Positions 46,573-61,001 of a stretch of DNA of 64,000 nt are shown here, piece by piece; the stretch's first letter is position 1, and every line of letters starts with the position of its first letter. The stretch covers positions 38,254,416 to 38,318,415 of the forward strand of contig CM037785.1 in NCBI GenBank assembly GCA_021229015.1, given 5' to 3'. Under the pieces are notes generated by a model. It did no database searches, was not told where the DNA came from, and saw only the letters and a list, made by a program, of their open reading frames with translations. The position numbers and the translations under genes are program-made. This DNA is from Solen grandis (taxonomy: Eukaryota > Mollusca > Bivalvia > Adapedonta > Solenidae).

Positions 46573-48440
46573 ATGCAGTTATCCAATAAACGTACAGTAA
46601 TGGCGGATCATGCAGTTATCCAGATAAACGCACAGTAATGGCGGACCAGGCAGTTATCCAGATAAACACACAGTAATGGCGGATCATGCAGTTATCCAGA
46701 TAAACGCACAGTAATGGCGGATCATGCAGTTATTCCCCGAGAAACCAAAAGTAATGGCGGATATGCATTATCCAGATAAACACACAGTAATGGGGGATCA
46801 TCAGTTTTCCTTTTAAAGCACATAATGGGGGGTCATCACATCTAATAAACGCACAGTAATGGGGGATCATGCAATTACCCCGATAAACCCCCAGAAAGGG
46901 GACAGAGGTATCTAAAAAAACCCAGTAATGGCGGATCAGAAATTTCCCCCGTAAACCACAGAAAAGGCGGATAAAAGCAGGAAAACTAGAAAAACGCACA
47001 AAAAAGGGGATCATGAAAAAGTCCAGATAAACGCACAGTAATGGCGGATAAAAGCAGGAAACTAGAAAACGCAAAAATAAGGGGGGAAAACAGCAAATGC
47101 CCCAAAAAAAGCACAGTAAGGCGGATTTTTTCAATTACCCCAAAAAACGCACAGTAATGGGGGGGTCAGGGGATTTTCAGATAAACACACAGTAATGGGG
47201 GTCTTTAAAAAGTCCAGAAAAAGCACAGTAATGGGGGACCCCTGGGGGATCAAAATAAACGCACAGTAATGGCGGATCATGCGGGGAAACTAGATAAACG
47301 CAAGTAATGGCGGACCCCTGCAAAGGCCGAAAAATGCAAAAGTCATGGCGGATAAAAAAGGGGGGAAAAAAATTTAAAAAACAGTAATGGCATCAGGGAA
47401 AATTTCATGATGAACCACGTAATGGCGGATACCCAAAACTAGATAAAACAGTGGGGGAACCATGCAAATGCCCCCGAAAAAAAGCACTAATGGGGGATTA
47501 TGAAAAGTCCAAAAAAACCCAGAAAGGGCCCCATTTTGCATTTAAAACCAGAAAAAAGCAAAAATAGGGGGGAAAAAAAGAAATTTTTCCGAAAACGCAC
47601 AGAAAAGGGGGATCATGCAAATGTCCAGAAAAAAGCACAGTAATGGGGGGTTATGCAAATGTCCAAAAAAACCCAGAAAGGGGGAAAACAGCAATTATCC
47701 AGATAAACCACAGTAATGGGGGGTAAAGAAATTTAAAACCAGATAAACGCACAGTAATGGGGGGTAAAGAAATTTTCCAAAAATTTCACAGTAATGGCAG
47801 ATAAAGAAAAAGTCCAATAAACGCACAGAAAAGGGGTTTTTTCGGGAACTAGATAAAAAACAAAAAAAGGCATCCTCAGTTTTCCAGAAAACCCCCCGAA
47901 AAGGGATCATGCAGTATCTAATAAACGAAAAGAAAGGGGGGTCATCAATTACCCAGAAAAACCCCCAGAAAAAGGGGGGTCAGCATTTTCCAAGAAACGC
48001 ACAGTAATGGGGATCATGAAAAAGTCCAATAAACGCACAGTAATGGGGGGGAAAAAGCGGGAACAAAATAACCACAGTAAGGCGGATCCGCAAAGTTTTC
48101 CAATATACGCCAGTAATGGGGGACCCCTGGGGGAACTAAAATAAACGCACATTTTAAGGGGGTCACCCCTTTTCTAGATAACCACAGTAATGGGGGATCA
48201 TGAAAATTATCCAAGAAACCAAAAGGCGGATCATCAAAGCCAAAAAAAAAAGCACAGAAGGGGGGAAAACAAGCAGGTACCCAATTTTACGCAAAAGTAA
48301 TGGGGGATCATGCAATTTTTCTAAAAAACGTCAGTAATGGGGGGTTAGCAGTTGTCCAAATAAAAGCACAGTAAGGGGGCCCCCGAAATTTACCCAAATA
48401 AACGCACAGAAAAAGCGGCCCCCTGCAGTTACCAGAAATC
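46573..48440 (+). repeat. 39-bp satellite array, clean at left and smeared to the right
   Basis: The unit is tccagataaacgcacagtaa plus tggcggatcatgcagttat, 39 bp. Units at 46,573-46,800 are almost perfect. Rightward they blur progressively (gcggatc becomes ggggatc, catgcag becomes catgaaa). Being 13 codons long, it gives minus-strand frames of 66-134 codons, which are not genes. Confidence 0.93.
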
Positions 48441-51400
48441 CACTAAAAAAAATTTGGGGATTTCTGTAGGGGGTCAAAAAAACAATCCTTTTACTTTTTT
48501 AAAAAATTAATTTTTTCCCCCCCCGCCCCCCCACCCCCCACCCCCCACCCAAAAATAATAAAATTCTCGCTTTTAAAAGTGAAACGACAATGACAAAATC
48601 CTTTTTAAGATAAAAAAAATTTTTCCCCTTTTAAAAAAAATGTTATCTTTCCCCCTTTTGATATAAAATTTTTGCGAAAACCTTTTTTTTCCGGGGAAAG
48701 TCCCTTAATTTTTTCCCAAAAAGTCGGGGCCACTTAACATCTACCAAGAAAACCCAAAAATATCCAAAATTTGGAAAAAATCCCTGACGGCCATGAGAGA
48801 AATTTTGCGGAAAAATTTTCGGGGGCTTATTTAAATTAACGTTTTTTTAAAGATTTTAACTAGGGGCTTTTGAAAAATGTTTTCATGCCCCCCCATTTTT
48901 AGCGAAAAGATGACGCCCCTGTTTTAAAAAGACTTTAAAAATGTTAAGGGAATAATGCCCCCCCCCCCCATCTGTATAAAAAAAAAAAAAAAACTCCCCA
49001 AATTATTTTTCTGTTAGATAAAATTTTAAACCAAACAAAAAGCAAAACAAAATAAATAAACCGACATATCCTCCCCTTCCATTCCCAGCGGTATATACGA
49101 AGGTCGTTTAAAAAAGGTGATAAAAAGGGGGGTAAAAAAAATTCACGAAATTAGCCCCCTTTAAAAAAAATTTTTAAAGGTTTTTTTTCCCTTTTATACC
49201 CCCTGGGGTTCTAAAAGTTAATTTCCGTATTCAGTAAACCTCGGGGTTTTTTTTCATTTGATTATTTCATTTTTTTTTTGACGAATCGAATGAAATTGAC
49301 AAATTGTCCCACAAAAAAAATTTTTTAAAAAAAATTTTGGGGGAATTTTTAAAAACCCAACCCAAAAAATAAAAAAAACAAAAAGTTTACCCCTTCCCCC
49401 CAAAACCCCTTTTTCGTTTTTTTCTTCCCCCTATTTTCATATTTTTTAGATAATTTTTTTTTTTTTGTTTTTTTTCCCTTTTAAAAAATCCCTATCGGGG
49501 AAACCCACGATTTTAAAATTCATGATGATAGATGATCTATTTTTCCCCCTTTTCAATGAAAATGATCAGTGATGGCGTAAAATTAAAAAAAATGAAGGGG
49601 ATAGTGGGGCCATATGATCTAAAAGGGGATTATGGGGGGGGCTTTTTGCGACGGGGGGCGGATTTCTCATGGATCATGGGGAAACCTTAAAAAATAACCA
49701 TTTTTAAATGACTCTGACCCCTCAGTTAATGTCAATCAAACGGGAAAACGGAAAACCCTATTGCGAGGACAAACCAAGGCTGCATGGCGTACGGGACAAT
49801 CTTTTAAAAAAAATTTTTGTTTAAATTTTAAATTTTTTGGGGTTTTTTTGCGCGCCCACTTGGGGAAAAACCTTTGAAAATTTTAAAAAAAAGATAAAAA
49901 AAAAAGACAACTAATAAAAAACATATATAAGTTGTCATATAGACCCAAAGAGTTTTGGCGGCAAACCCCCCAATGAAGGGGAAATTGGGGAAATTTTAAA
50001 TTTTAATAATTCCTATAATGATTAAAAGGGGGGGGGGGGGGGGGGGAAAAGACCAAAACTACTATTGGGGGTAACCCCCAATATCTCCCATCTATCATTT
50101 TAAAAGAAACCCTCGTTATTTTTGTTACCAAAAGCGAAATGATTTTTTTAAATTTTAACCCCTTTTTCTAAAACAGATAAACTTTTTTAAAAAAATCAGA
50201 AATTTTTACGGGAAAAACTCGAAAAATTAAAAAACCCCTACCAGCTGAAAACACAAACTGCAACATCGAAGGGGGAAACAGGTCGAATTAAACATTAAAA
50301 ACAAACCTTTTTTTATGTTTTTAAAAATTTTTTTTTCCTTTCCCGTTTTCCCGGGGGGGGAAAAAGGGGGGTAAACGTACACTCATTTGATATAAAATGT
50401 AAAATTTTCCAAAAATTTTTTAAATTTTAAATTAAATTTAAACAAAAAATAAAACGAAAACAATAAAAATAAATTTTTTTATCTTTCACATACACTTTTT
50501 CCCCTTTTATTTTCTTTTTCTCTACCGAAAGGGGAAATTTTTTAACTTTTACAACAACAAAAAAAATAACTTTGTAATAAGTTTTCAGATAAAATGACTT
50601 ACATACGAAAATTTTAAAATATTTTTAATTTGAAATTAAATTACCTTCATAATAAAAAAGGGAAAAAAAGATTTCCTTTTCGTGTTACATTGCATCCATT
50701 GCCCCCAAAACAATTTTAATTGGTTTTTTTAAGGGGGCCACCCGGGGGAAATCAATTAGAGTTATGTTCTTTTTTCCAAAAAAAAAAAAATTAAACCCCT
50801 TTTAAAATAACTCCGAAATTTTAAAAACCAGCTAAAATTTTGGAAAGGGAAAATACATACTTTTTTTTTCCCCAAAGATTATTTAATCTACGATTTACCC
50901 CAAAACCCCCAAACATTGTTAGAAAAGAAACCGGGGGGTCTCTTTATAACAAAAAATTTTAAAAGTGGGGGGGTACCTACCCTTTTTTTTCGGGGGAAAA
51001 CCCCTGCAATGAATGATATTTTTTTAACAGACTGGGGGAAAAACATGCTGAAGTTTGGGGATTACAAAGGGGGTTTTTTTTTTTTAAATCAATTTATTAT
51101 CAAAGACGATTTTTTTTAGCTTTGAAAAAAAATTCAACTTTTTTTTTTGTTTGGGGCAATTTGTAATATTTTTTAAACTAGTTTTTCCCATTTGATATAC
51201 TTGTTTTGTAAATTAAAATGTAGATTTCTAATTTTCTGTCTTGTTTTTAACTTTTTTTTAAGCTTGATAAACATAAAAAATTTTTAACAAATAATTTTTA
51301 AAAACAAATTTTAAAAATTTTTTCCCGTTACTAGAAAAAAAAGGATCAAAAAAAAATTTAAAAAATATGAACCCCAAGATAATGTAATAAAATTAAAAAA

Positions 51401-54040
51401 CATGCCAAAAAAAGATTCCCCCAATTCAATTGGACATTTTAAAGTAAAATAACATTTAAGAAAAAAAAAAAAAACAGGGATTTGAAAAAATGCCCCCCAA
51501 ATGGGTTTTTTTTAAGGGGGTCAAAGAAAAAAAATTACTGTTCAAATATTCATAAAAAATTTGTGGATTTTTAAAAACCGTAAACAAAAAAACCACCTGA
51601 AATTTGAATTAATATGGGGCCCGCGGTCACGTTCAAGAACAAATATATATTTAAATTTTTAATCCAAGGGGAAAACATTTATTTTAAAGGTAAGACCAAA
51701 TGGAACAGTTTAGAGAAATGTTACCCCAATAGGGGTTAAGTGGGCGCCAAAATTCCCCGGGGTCAACACTGACAAAACCAAACTCGAGGACACCAAAATT
51801 AGGGAAGGGGGTTTTAGAAATTTTTAAAGTCAGGTGTTCCTTGGGACACTTTTCCTATTAAAAAAAACATTTAAAAAAAACCACATTTTTGGAAACCAAA
51901 AAAACAAAATTTAAAAACTTTCTTACATTTTAAACCCCTTTGATGAATCATAACTTAGCCACCAATTTTTTTATAAATAAAGCCGTCCCCAGTCTGAATG
52001 CACGACAGGGGTCTTTCATTTTTGGGGGATTCCCGAATTTCAAAGAGGTATTTTCCCCCCGGTTATGTGGCTAAAGAGTTTTTGGCCAAAACCCCGGCAC
52101 TTAAACAAAAAATCTTTTTTAGGGGCCCAAACCTGCAATTTTTGGGAAATGTCACTGAATTTTTAAAAGGCATAACACATTGCTATTTACTTCAAAATCT
52201 TTTCCCAAAAAAAAAAGGCCTAGGGGCAGAGAACCCCCCAAAAAACATGTGCATTTGGGGAAAATTTCCCCTTTCAAAAAAAAAAGGGGGTATGGAAAAA
52301 GAATCCCAATTTTTAAAAAAAAAACCAGGGGAAAAAATGTTGAAATGGGCCCGGGGTTTGAAAAAAAGGACCCATGGCATACAATGCGAGAGCAACACGC
52401 ATGTGTATTTAAATTAGCCCCGAAAAAAAAAAAAATTTTTTTGATTTACCCAAGTGTGTTATGCAAAAAGAGAACCCCAGTAACGATCCCACTTTTTCCG
52501 TAAAAAAACCCCAATACCAAAAAAGATTTAATTTTAAAAAGGTAAATTTCCCCCCCTCCTTTTTCATCCGGAAAAAGTTTAAGAAAAAAAAAAACCCCCT
52601 GGGGGGAAAAAAAAAGGGGTTCGCCGCCACTTTTTCTTTTCTTTTGGCCAAAATTTGGTTGCTAGGTAATTTTAAAAAAAATATCTCTCACCGGCAGTGG
52701 ACTCACGGGGTTTCGTTCAACACCCTTTTAAAATAATTTGTTTTACACAAATCTCATACGAAAAGGGTTTTAAAATTGGGCATTACTAACCCAGTGTAAA
52801 CAATTTGCAATCAAAGATCAGGATTTGAACCCCCAGACGAAAATTTTTTTCAAGTTTAGCTAAAACCAAAAATGTATACCATACTGCTTGCACATTATCT
52901 TCCCAAAATTGGGGAAATTGAAGTGACTAAAGGGAAGGATCTGAAAAAACCCTTATATCTTACTGTTTGAAAAGTATTTTTTCCCAAGGGGGCCTTTAAT
53001 TAACTTTTTGGAAATATTATTCTTGCTCACTGTTTAACCCCACACACATCCCCCCCTCGGTCTTTTTCCCAAAAAATTCCAAAATATTAAACCCCCAAAT
53101 AAGGGTTTTGGGGTTTTAATTTTATGTTTTTTAAAAACCAAAGCCCCCTTTAAAAAAAAATGTTTTTTCACTTTTTTTAGACTCGGGGTAATGTGAAAAA
53201 AATTTAAAAACAGGAAAAAGCTTTTTTTTGTTGTGTGGGGAAAAATTCAAAAGGGCAGCAAAAAAATTTAACATTTTTTCCCCCAAAATGACTGAAAACT
53301 TTTTTGTGTGAAATTTTAAAAGAGCAGCAAAATATATGTATAAAAATTCCCTAATAAAAATGAAATACGTTATCCCCTCTTTTAAACTATTAAACAAGGT
53401 TTTTTTTCTAAAAAAAAACTTTTTCATTTTTTTTTTTTCCCCTCTTTTTTTCCTTAAAAACCCCAATTTTTTCATGTAAAAGAAATTTTTAAAAAAATTA
53501 AAAATGTTATCCCTTTAAGGAACCCCTCCATCTTAAATTAAAATCAAAAACCATCAAATGTTTTAAATGATTTCAGTTCAAATGCAAGCATCCCCCTGCC
53601 CCGCAAAACCTAAAAAGGCTTGCTTTACTATAAAATTTCCCCCCCAAAAACAAATCATCAACTATATAAACCTTTTTTTTTTTGGGGGTTTTTTCCTTAA
53701 ATTCAGTTTTAATCCCCGCCCCCAAAACCCCCGTTTGTGTTTTTCCCCTTCAAATAGGAACCCCTGAACTCCAGTTACTTATATTTTTAAAATTTAAAAA
53801 GCATACATAATAAATTAAAACCATATTTTATTTTTTTTTTTTTTATGATGAAACATTTTTTTTTTAAAATCATTCCCTTTTCATTTTTTTCCTTTTTTAA
53901 ATTTTCCCATTAACCCCAATGAGAGATTCCTTTTTAATAGATATTTTTTCACAGTTTTTTTCTGGGGTAACTTGGTTGTTTTTTTTGACTAAAAATGGGG
54001 GGGAAGGGGAAATTTTTTTAAAAAATTTGCATGTATTTTA
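48441..54040. other. Homopolymer-smeared sequence, no reliable content
   Basis: Dense runs of A, T, C and G with little normal-complexity DNA. Open frames here (the longest 139 codons at 51,998-52,417) are Lys/Phe/Pro/Gly-rich, as expected from runs of aaa, ttt, ccc and ggg. None is accepted. Confidence 0.75.
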
Positions 54041-55257
54041 AAAGCCTCAGATCCCCTTTTTTTTTTATTAAAACCGACCCCAAAAATGCTCCCGGTGACT
54101 ATTGTGATGGGGCCTTTTTGCGTCCCCCAACTTTTAATTTAAAAAACTTCTCCTCCCTAAACTACTGGGGGAAATTTTAAAAAAACTTTACACAAAAAAC
54201 CCCCTTTGGGGACCCTCTTTCAAGTTTGTTCAAATGGGGTTTTGTCTGTTTTAAAAACAAGGGGACAGGGCTAAAACTAGACAAAAAAAAGCAATTTTTG
54301 AAAATCTTCTTCTCTTTTTAAAACCAAAAAAAGGACAGAGCGGGGAATTTTTGGGGGTTTCCCATCTAATGGTCCCCCCACCCCAATTGTTCAAATCATG
54401 GCCCTGGGGGGAAAAAGGCCCCGCCCCGGGGGACTTTTTTTAAAAAAGGGGTTTTATAGGGAAAACTTAAAAAAATCTTTTTTTCTCCAAAACGTATGGC
54501 CTAGAGCTAAGATTTTTTTGGGATGAACATTTCAAAAGGAACCCTACCAAGATTGTTCAAATCAAAAGGGCCCCGGGGGGAAAAAATTGGCCCCCCCTAG
54601 GGCACTTTCTTTAACATAGGCAAAATTGGAACCAAAAAAAAAAAAATCTTTTTCTCTGAAACCCCATGGGGCCAGAGCTTAAAAAATTTTTGGATGTAGC
54701 CAAAGTCCCCTTGGGGCCTACCAAAAATTTTTCAAATTAAGGCCCTGGTCAAAAAATTCCCCCCTGGGGGCAATTTTTTAAATAGTTAAAAAAGGAATAT
54801 ATTCCCCGAAAAAATTCTTCTCGGCACTTATGGCCCGGGGGCTTTGATTTTTGGGGATTACATTGTCAAAAAAAACTTTTCCCCAATTTTTTCAAATAAG
54901 GGGCCCGGGTTTCCAAAAGGGGCCCCCCCTTTTGGGGTTTTTCTTTCTTCAAAAATGGGGGTAAAAAAAGGAAAAAAAACTAAAAAAATTTTCTTCTCTA
55001 AAAACATAGGGCCCGGGGAATTTTTATTTTGGGGGAGCAGCATTTTTTCCCTTATTTTTAAAACCAACTTTATGGGGGACTTTTTATTTACTCAGGTGAC
55101 AAAATTGAGCCCTCGGGCTCTTGTTTTACAATTTTTAAAGGGTTTTTGGGGGAAATTCTATATCGATTTAAAAATTCTTAAGTAAAAACCCTTTTAAAAA
55201 ATTGTTCAAATTGTATAAAAAACTAACTTTTTCCGGGGAGTTAAAATGGGGAGTTTT
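54040..55257 (+). repeat. Smeared dispersed element with ~172-bp tandem core
   Basis: Five recurrences of a block like aaaatcttcttctc..ggcctagagct lie near 54,301, 54,474, 54,646, 54,812 and 54,988. They alternate with accaagattgttcaaat and ggggccctgg-like words. The underlying element can be recognised, but nearly every non-run base around the landmarks is doubtful. Confidence 0.6.
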
Positions 55258-56620
55258 TTTAGCTCCCCCGAGCACAAATGCTCAAGGTGACTTTTTTAAA
55301 ACGCCCCTTTGTGGGGTTTCCGGGGTTTTTCGTCGCCCCTCGTCAACAATTTTTTTTTAAAAGACATCTCCTTAAAAAACCCGGGACAGAATTTAATGAA
55401 ATTTGGGGAGGAATTTTCCCTTTTTGGGGAGGCCTAAAAAAATTGCTAAAATAAAGTTGATCCATGAAAAAACGGGGGTTTTTCCATGGTTACAAAAAGA
55501 AAAAAAATTAAAAAATTTTAAAAAAAACACTCCTTAAAAAAAAAATGAAAAAAAATTTAAAAAATTTTGGGGACAGATTTTCCTTTGGGGTCAACCTCTT
55601 CCCAAATTCCCCAAAATTTTCCGATCCGAAAAAAAAATGGCCCCCCAGGGGGGGTTTTTTTTTCCTTTTTATGTATAAAGAAAAACCCCTTTAACAACAT
55701 CCCCTAAACCCCTTTCCCCCGAATTTTTTTAAAAATTGGGGAGGGTTTTTCCTTTGGGGGAAACCCTTCAAAAAATTGCTAAAATAAACTTGATCCATGT
55801 AGAATAGGGTTTTTCCCTGGCAACAAAAAAAAAAAAAAAAATTTAAAAAACATTTTTAAAAAAAATACGGGGGTTTTTTTTAAAAAAAAAATTTGGGGAC
55901 AGATGTTTCCTTGGGCCCCAAACCCCCCCCAAATTTCAAAAATTTTCCGACCCTTTAAAAACATGGCCGCCAGGGCGGGGGGTTTTTTGCCTTTTATGTA
56001 TAGGGGGAAAATTTTTTAAAAACATCTCCCGAAACCACTAACAGAATTTGTTTTAAATTTTGGAAGATAAAAATTTTGGCAACCTTCAAAAAAATTTCAA
56101 AAATTTTAAAAGAAAATGAAGAACTCCGGGGTTCCAAAGGCAAAAAAAAAAAAAGAAAATTTTAAAAAAACATCTTTTTTAAAAAAGGGGCCGGGGTTTT
56201 AAAAAAAATTTGGGGTTTCAGATTTTTCCTTGGGGAAAAACCCTCCCAAAGGGGTTCAAAAAAAATTTCCATCCGTAAAAAATCATGGCCCCAGGGGCGG
56301 GGGTTATTTGCCTTATATGTATTTTGGGGGAAAATTTAAACAACATCCCCTTTTTAAACCACTAGACAAATTTGATTAAACTTGGCAAGAAACCCTTTGG
56401 GGGCAATTTTTAAAAAATTTTTTCCCCAAAATAAACGGGGTCCAAAAAACCCCCGTTGCCAGGGGAAAAAAAAAAAAAAATATGAAATTTTTAAAAATCA
56501 TTTTCTTCAAAACTACTCCAAATTTTTTAAAAAAAAATTGGGGCATAAAAATAATTGTTTAAATTGGGCCCCAACCTTTTATCTCAGGTGACGATTTAGG
56601 CTCATGGGCCCCCTTGTTTT
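55258..56620 (+). mobile_element. Smeared copy of the 8,948-9,622 element
   Basis: It opens agctcccccgagcacaaatg and ends tcaggtgacgatttaggctc.. cttgttt. Internal anchors attgctaaaataaagttgat, gatccatg, gttacaaaaag and aacatggccgcca match the clean element. It has about four core units, twice the clean copy. Confidence 0.7.
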
Positions 56621-57130
56621 TAGCTCAAAACCCAACACGAAGTGCTTTTGGGGGGCTATTGGTATCACCCTTTTTCCGTCTTCCCTCGTCTGTCGCCTCA
56701 TCAACAATTTGCTTTAAAAACATCTCCTCTGAAACCGCTGACAGATTTGAATTTTAAAATTTTTATGTATGAACCCCTTGGGGGGCCTCTACAAAAATTT
56801 CTCAAAAAAGGGTTAAACCATGAAGAAAACTGGGGTTCCATGGCAACAAATAGAAAAAAAAATTTAAAACTTTGAAAATCATCTCTGAAACAAAAGGGCC
56901 CCAATTTTTTTTTCCCTTTTGGGACAAAAGTCACCTCATGAAAATCTACCATAATTGCTAAAATTTTAAATTGAATCCCTTGAAAAATGATGCCCCCCGG
57001 GCCCCCCCAATTTTCTTGGGGTACTCTAAATAGAAAAAAACAAACTACCCCTTTTTAAAGCCAGCTTTGAGAATTTATTTTCTTTGGGGCCCAAATGGGG
57101 ACCTCATGAATGTATACCAAAAATTTGGAA
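56621..57130 (+). mobile_element. Second smeared copy, head to tail with the first
   Basis: Starting tagctcaaaacccaacacga directly after the end of the previous copy, it shows caacaatttgctttaaa, catctcctctgaaaccgctg and ttccatggcaacaaa. The copy is blurred and its 3' end is not clear. Confidence 0.55.
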
Positions 57131-60100
57131 AATAAAAATTTAAAGCCAAAAAAATGAGGTCCCAGGGTTTTTTAAACCTGGTTTTTCATTTGCTTTCCCC
57201 TTTAGAAAAAAAAAATCTTGAAAAAGCTGATGTACACTGGGGGGCGTTTTTTTCCCTTGGCCTCGTTTCATGATATCTTGTTTATGGGGCTATCTTTTTA
57301 AAAAAAGCATAATAACTAAAAATTCCCATTAATGAAAATGAATACCTTGTTTCATATCCGTTAATTTACTTTTCCGAAAAACTTAAAAGTTGTTAATTGT
57401 GACATCAAAAAAAGGCTAGATAGTCCCCACTCCATTTTTTTAAGGTGCATAAATCCAGATCACAGGTATGGGTTTAATATTCGGGTCCCCCATTTTTTAA
57501 AGTTCACCCTAACCAGGGAAAAACCCGGGGAAAAAAAAAACAAGCATATGTCCCCTTCCCCAACCACTTGTCCTTGGAAAAATTAAAAAATAAACCCCCC
57601 GATCAGGGGGTTTTAAAAATGTAAATTTTTCTGAATGACAAAAGAAAAAAATAAATTTTTTCAATGGGGGGTTTTTTTTTAAATGACTTTATGACTTAAA
57701 TAAAATTCTTACAATAGATATTGGGGAATTTTTTCTTTTTATCTCCCCCCCATCCCCCAAAAAGATTTGTTTTTAAAAAATTTAAAGGGGTTAAAGGAAA
57801 AAAGGGGGGGTTTTTTTTTGTTGATATACTTACTTCATTTTTAAACCAAAATAATGAAAAAAATACAAACCAAAAATTTTTTTTACTGGCCCGGGGTTAC
57901 AACTCACAAACTTTTAAAAAGGGGTTTAAAAATGTCCCAAAAAACTCTCTTTGATTTTTAAAATTTATCCCTCCTTCAAAAAAGGTCAAAAACATTTTAA
58001 AAAATTTTGGGAGGTCGGATGGTCGGTCTTTCTCGTCCCGTAGTCCCCCCCCCTTTCCGATGATAACTGGAGTTTTCTAGGCCCATTTTCCCCCCAAAAA
58101 TTCATAGGGTAATTGATCATAAAATAATAGAGCCCCCCATTTTTTTTGGGGGGAAAATTTTTAAAAGGGGCAAGGTCACATTGACCGTAAAAAAAATTTT
58201 TTTTCCCAAAACCCAAACCCCGGGGAATCCCCTTGGGCCCCCCAAAATTTTTCAAATTTTTAAGCCGTTTGGGGCTTTTACTATAAAAAAATTTTAAAAC
58301 CCTATTGATTTTTTGGCCCCCTTTTGGCAGAGTAAAAAGGCTTTTTGCCCCTTATGGGGGTTGAGGGAGCGGGGGGGGGGGAAAAGTGTTTTTTCCACAA
58401 ACTTTTTTTACTCTCGCTTTTGTCTTTGTTTTTAAAAACAACCCAAATTTTAAGTCCCTTTTAAAATTTTGGGGAAAAAAAAGTTTCAGGGGAAATTTTA
58501 AAAAAAGAAAAATTTCCCCGTTTTTCTCTACAGACCCTGGTATTTAGAATTTCCCCACTTTTACAAGAGGCAGTGTTGGGGCAATTTATTATAAAAAATT
58601 TTTGTGCTTTTTTGGGTTTTGATTTATTTTTTTAAAATTTAAATTTGGAATTGAGATTATACTAATCCCTCTCTTCTTTTTCCGGGTTTTCCCCGTATTT
58701 TTCCCCCGGGGGGGCCCAAAACCCTTATGTTTTATGGCTTTTTAAAACAAAACCTTTTTTAAAACCTTAATCAAGTACAAAATCAATAGACCAATTTTCC
58801 CTTTTTTAAAAACGATCGCTCCCCAAGGAGGTCAAATACAGGAAAAAAAGGGGGATTCTAACCTAAAATTAAAATAAAACCTTAATGTAATGCGAGTAAA
58901 TGACATCCATTGATTTGGGAGTATAGCGGGATTTTTTTTTTAAAAAGTTTTTTAAATAACCTACATAAAACCCTTATTTCTGAGTCTTTTCCCAAACCCC
59001 CCCCCCCCCAATTCCCCCCTTTCCTCAGTTAATATATTTCCTCAATTGTATTATCAAAACAAAAAAGGCAAAAAAAATACAATAATCAAAATTTTTTTTA
59101 AACCCTTTTTATCTGAAAAAAAAAGGGGGCCCAGCAATTCGCACCCCTTAAGAGCCCCTTTTCCCTTTGAGGCCCACAAAAAAACCCTGTGCTTTCAGTG
59201 CTTTGATTGCAGTAATCCCCTTTTTTCATTTAGATTTTCTCTCTTTTTTTAAAAAAAAAGCAGAAAAAAAAGGGGAAAATTTTTGGCCCACAAAAAAAAG
59301 AAAATTCACAGGTTTTTAAGGGGACTTTTTTTTCTTTAATCACTAGTCAAGGGGGATTATGTTGGTTGGCTTATCATGGCAAAACAAAAAAAACGAACCC
59401 ACCCCCCCTTTTTTAAAATCTCAGATTAATCCCAACATTTAATACATTAATTTTGTAAAAAACCCCAAAAAAAGGGTTTTCCCTTTTTTTTTTTAAACAA
59501 CACGTATGGAACTGTTTTGATTATTTCCCCAAAAAAAATATGAAAAAATTGTTCTTAAAACCCTTTAAAGGGGACTTTCGATTTCGAGTTAGGATATTTT
59601 CACACCCCTCTCGTCTACCCTCCCCCCTATTCCCCCTTTTTCTCTCTCTTATTCAGATTTTAAAACATATCGTGAATTTGTATAAAGGGGGGGAAAGGAA
59701 AAAAATTTAAAGCTGGCTACTAGTGGAATGGGGTAAAAAGTGGAAAACCCGGGGGGTTCCCCACAAAATTTCCCCCCCAAACCTAAAATTTTACACACAA
59801 CCTACCAAACCCCCAAAAAATACACGATTTCCCCCTTTTTAAAATTTTAAAAAAAAATTTTTAAAGGAGGGGCCCGTGAAACCAAGCAACGCCCTTCTCA
59901 TGGCTCGACAAAGCGTTTTTACTTCCTACATTTTTAAATAGCTCCCCCGCCCAAACGAACTTTTGATCCGGTTTTTGTAAAATTTTTCCCCCCCCCCAAC
60001 CAACCAAAAACCCCCGCTTCGTAAGGGGGTTTTTTTTTGTTTTTTTTTTGGTTTTTGCTTTTGTTTTTTTCCTTTTAAAAAACCCCAAATTTGGCCAAAA

Positions 60101-60165
60101 AAAAAAAAAAAAAAAAATTTTTCCGCTAAACCCCGGTCTGAAAAAATAGGGTTTGGGGGGGAGGG

Positions 60166-60199
<34 letters not shown>

Positions 60200-61001
60200 A
60201 ACATGATTTTCAGCCCCAATTTTTTAAAGCTTTCCATTGTATGAATGCAATAATTTTCCCCCAAACAAGATTGTATCTAATATGTCCAAAGATGCTAAAA
60301 AATCTTGAAAACAATTTAAAACTTTTTTTCAGTTAAAAAGTCCATTGAGTAGAAAAGGGGGAATAGACACTGGACAATAGGCCGCACAAAGACAGCAAAA
60401 TCAAGCCTTTAAAAAGGCTTGCTTGCTGACAAGTATTTTTAAAATGAAATAGTTTTTTTAAAATTTTTGGGGTTCCCCAAAAAATTAAAAAAGGGATATC
60501 CAATACATTTTTTTTTAGAATTATACATTTGTGTTCCCCATATTTTTTTTTCAATTTTAAGTTTTTTGAAACTTTTTTTTTTTAAAAAATTTTTTAAATT
60601 TTTAAAAAATTTTAACTATAGACATTAAAAAAGCAAAAAAAAAAATTTAAATTAAATTAAAATTTTATGAAATTATATTTTTAAATGTCAAAACCCCTTT
60701 TTTAAAAAATTTTTTTTTAGGGTTTTAAAACTTTTTTGCCGGAATCCTGCGGAAAAACTGCCCCTTTTAAATAGAAGTCTCTGCTTAAATAAGAATTTCC
60801 CCAAAAAAATTTTTTTAATTTAATTAAATTCAGTAAAAAAGTTGGGAATTTTTAAAAAAAAAATTTTAAAGCGCACTTCTAATAAACTTTAAAATTTGTT
60901 TATATTAAAAAAATGGGGAATTTGTAAACATTTAGATCATTATATCTTTTATGAAAACAAAAATTAAAATATTATATATTTTTAAAAATTATCATAAAAA
61001 T
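57131..61001. other. Homopolymer-smeared sequence, no reliable content
   Basis: As in 48.4-54.0 kb. It includes long poly-T and poly-A runs near 60,098-60,195. No gene or known repeat was recognised. Confidence 0.7.

Noticed and set aside
45168..47134. Minus-strand frames of 85-134 codons
   Set aside because: They fall inside the 32-bp and 39-bp satellite arrays and mirror the repeat units.
51998..52503. Overlapping plus-strand frames of 107 and 139 codons
   Set aside because: They lie in smeared sequence. Composition is dominated by Lys, Phe, Pro and Gly from homopolymer runs.
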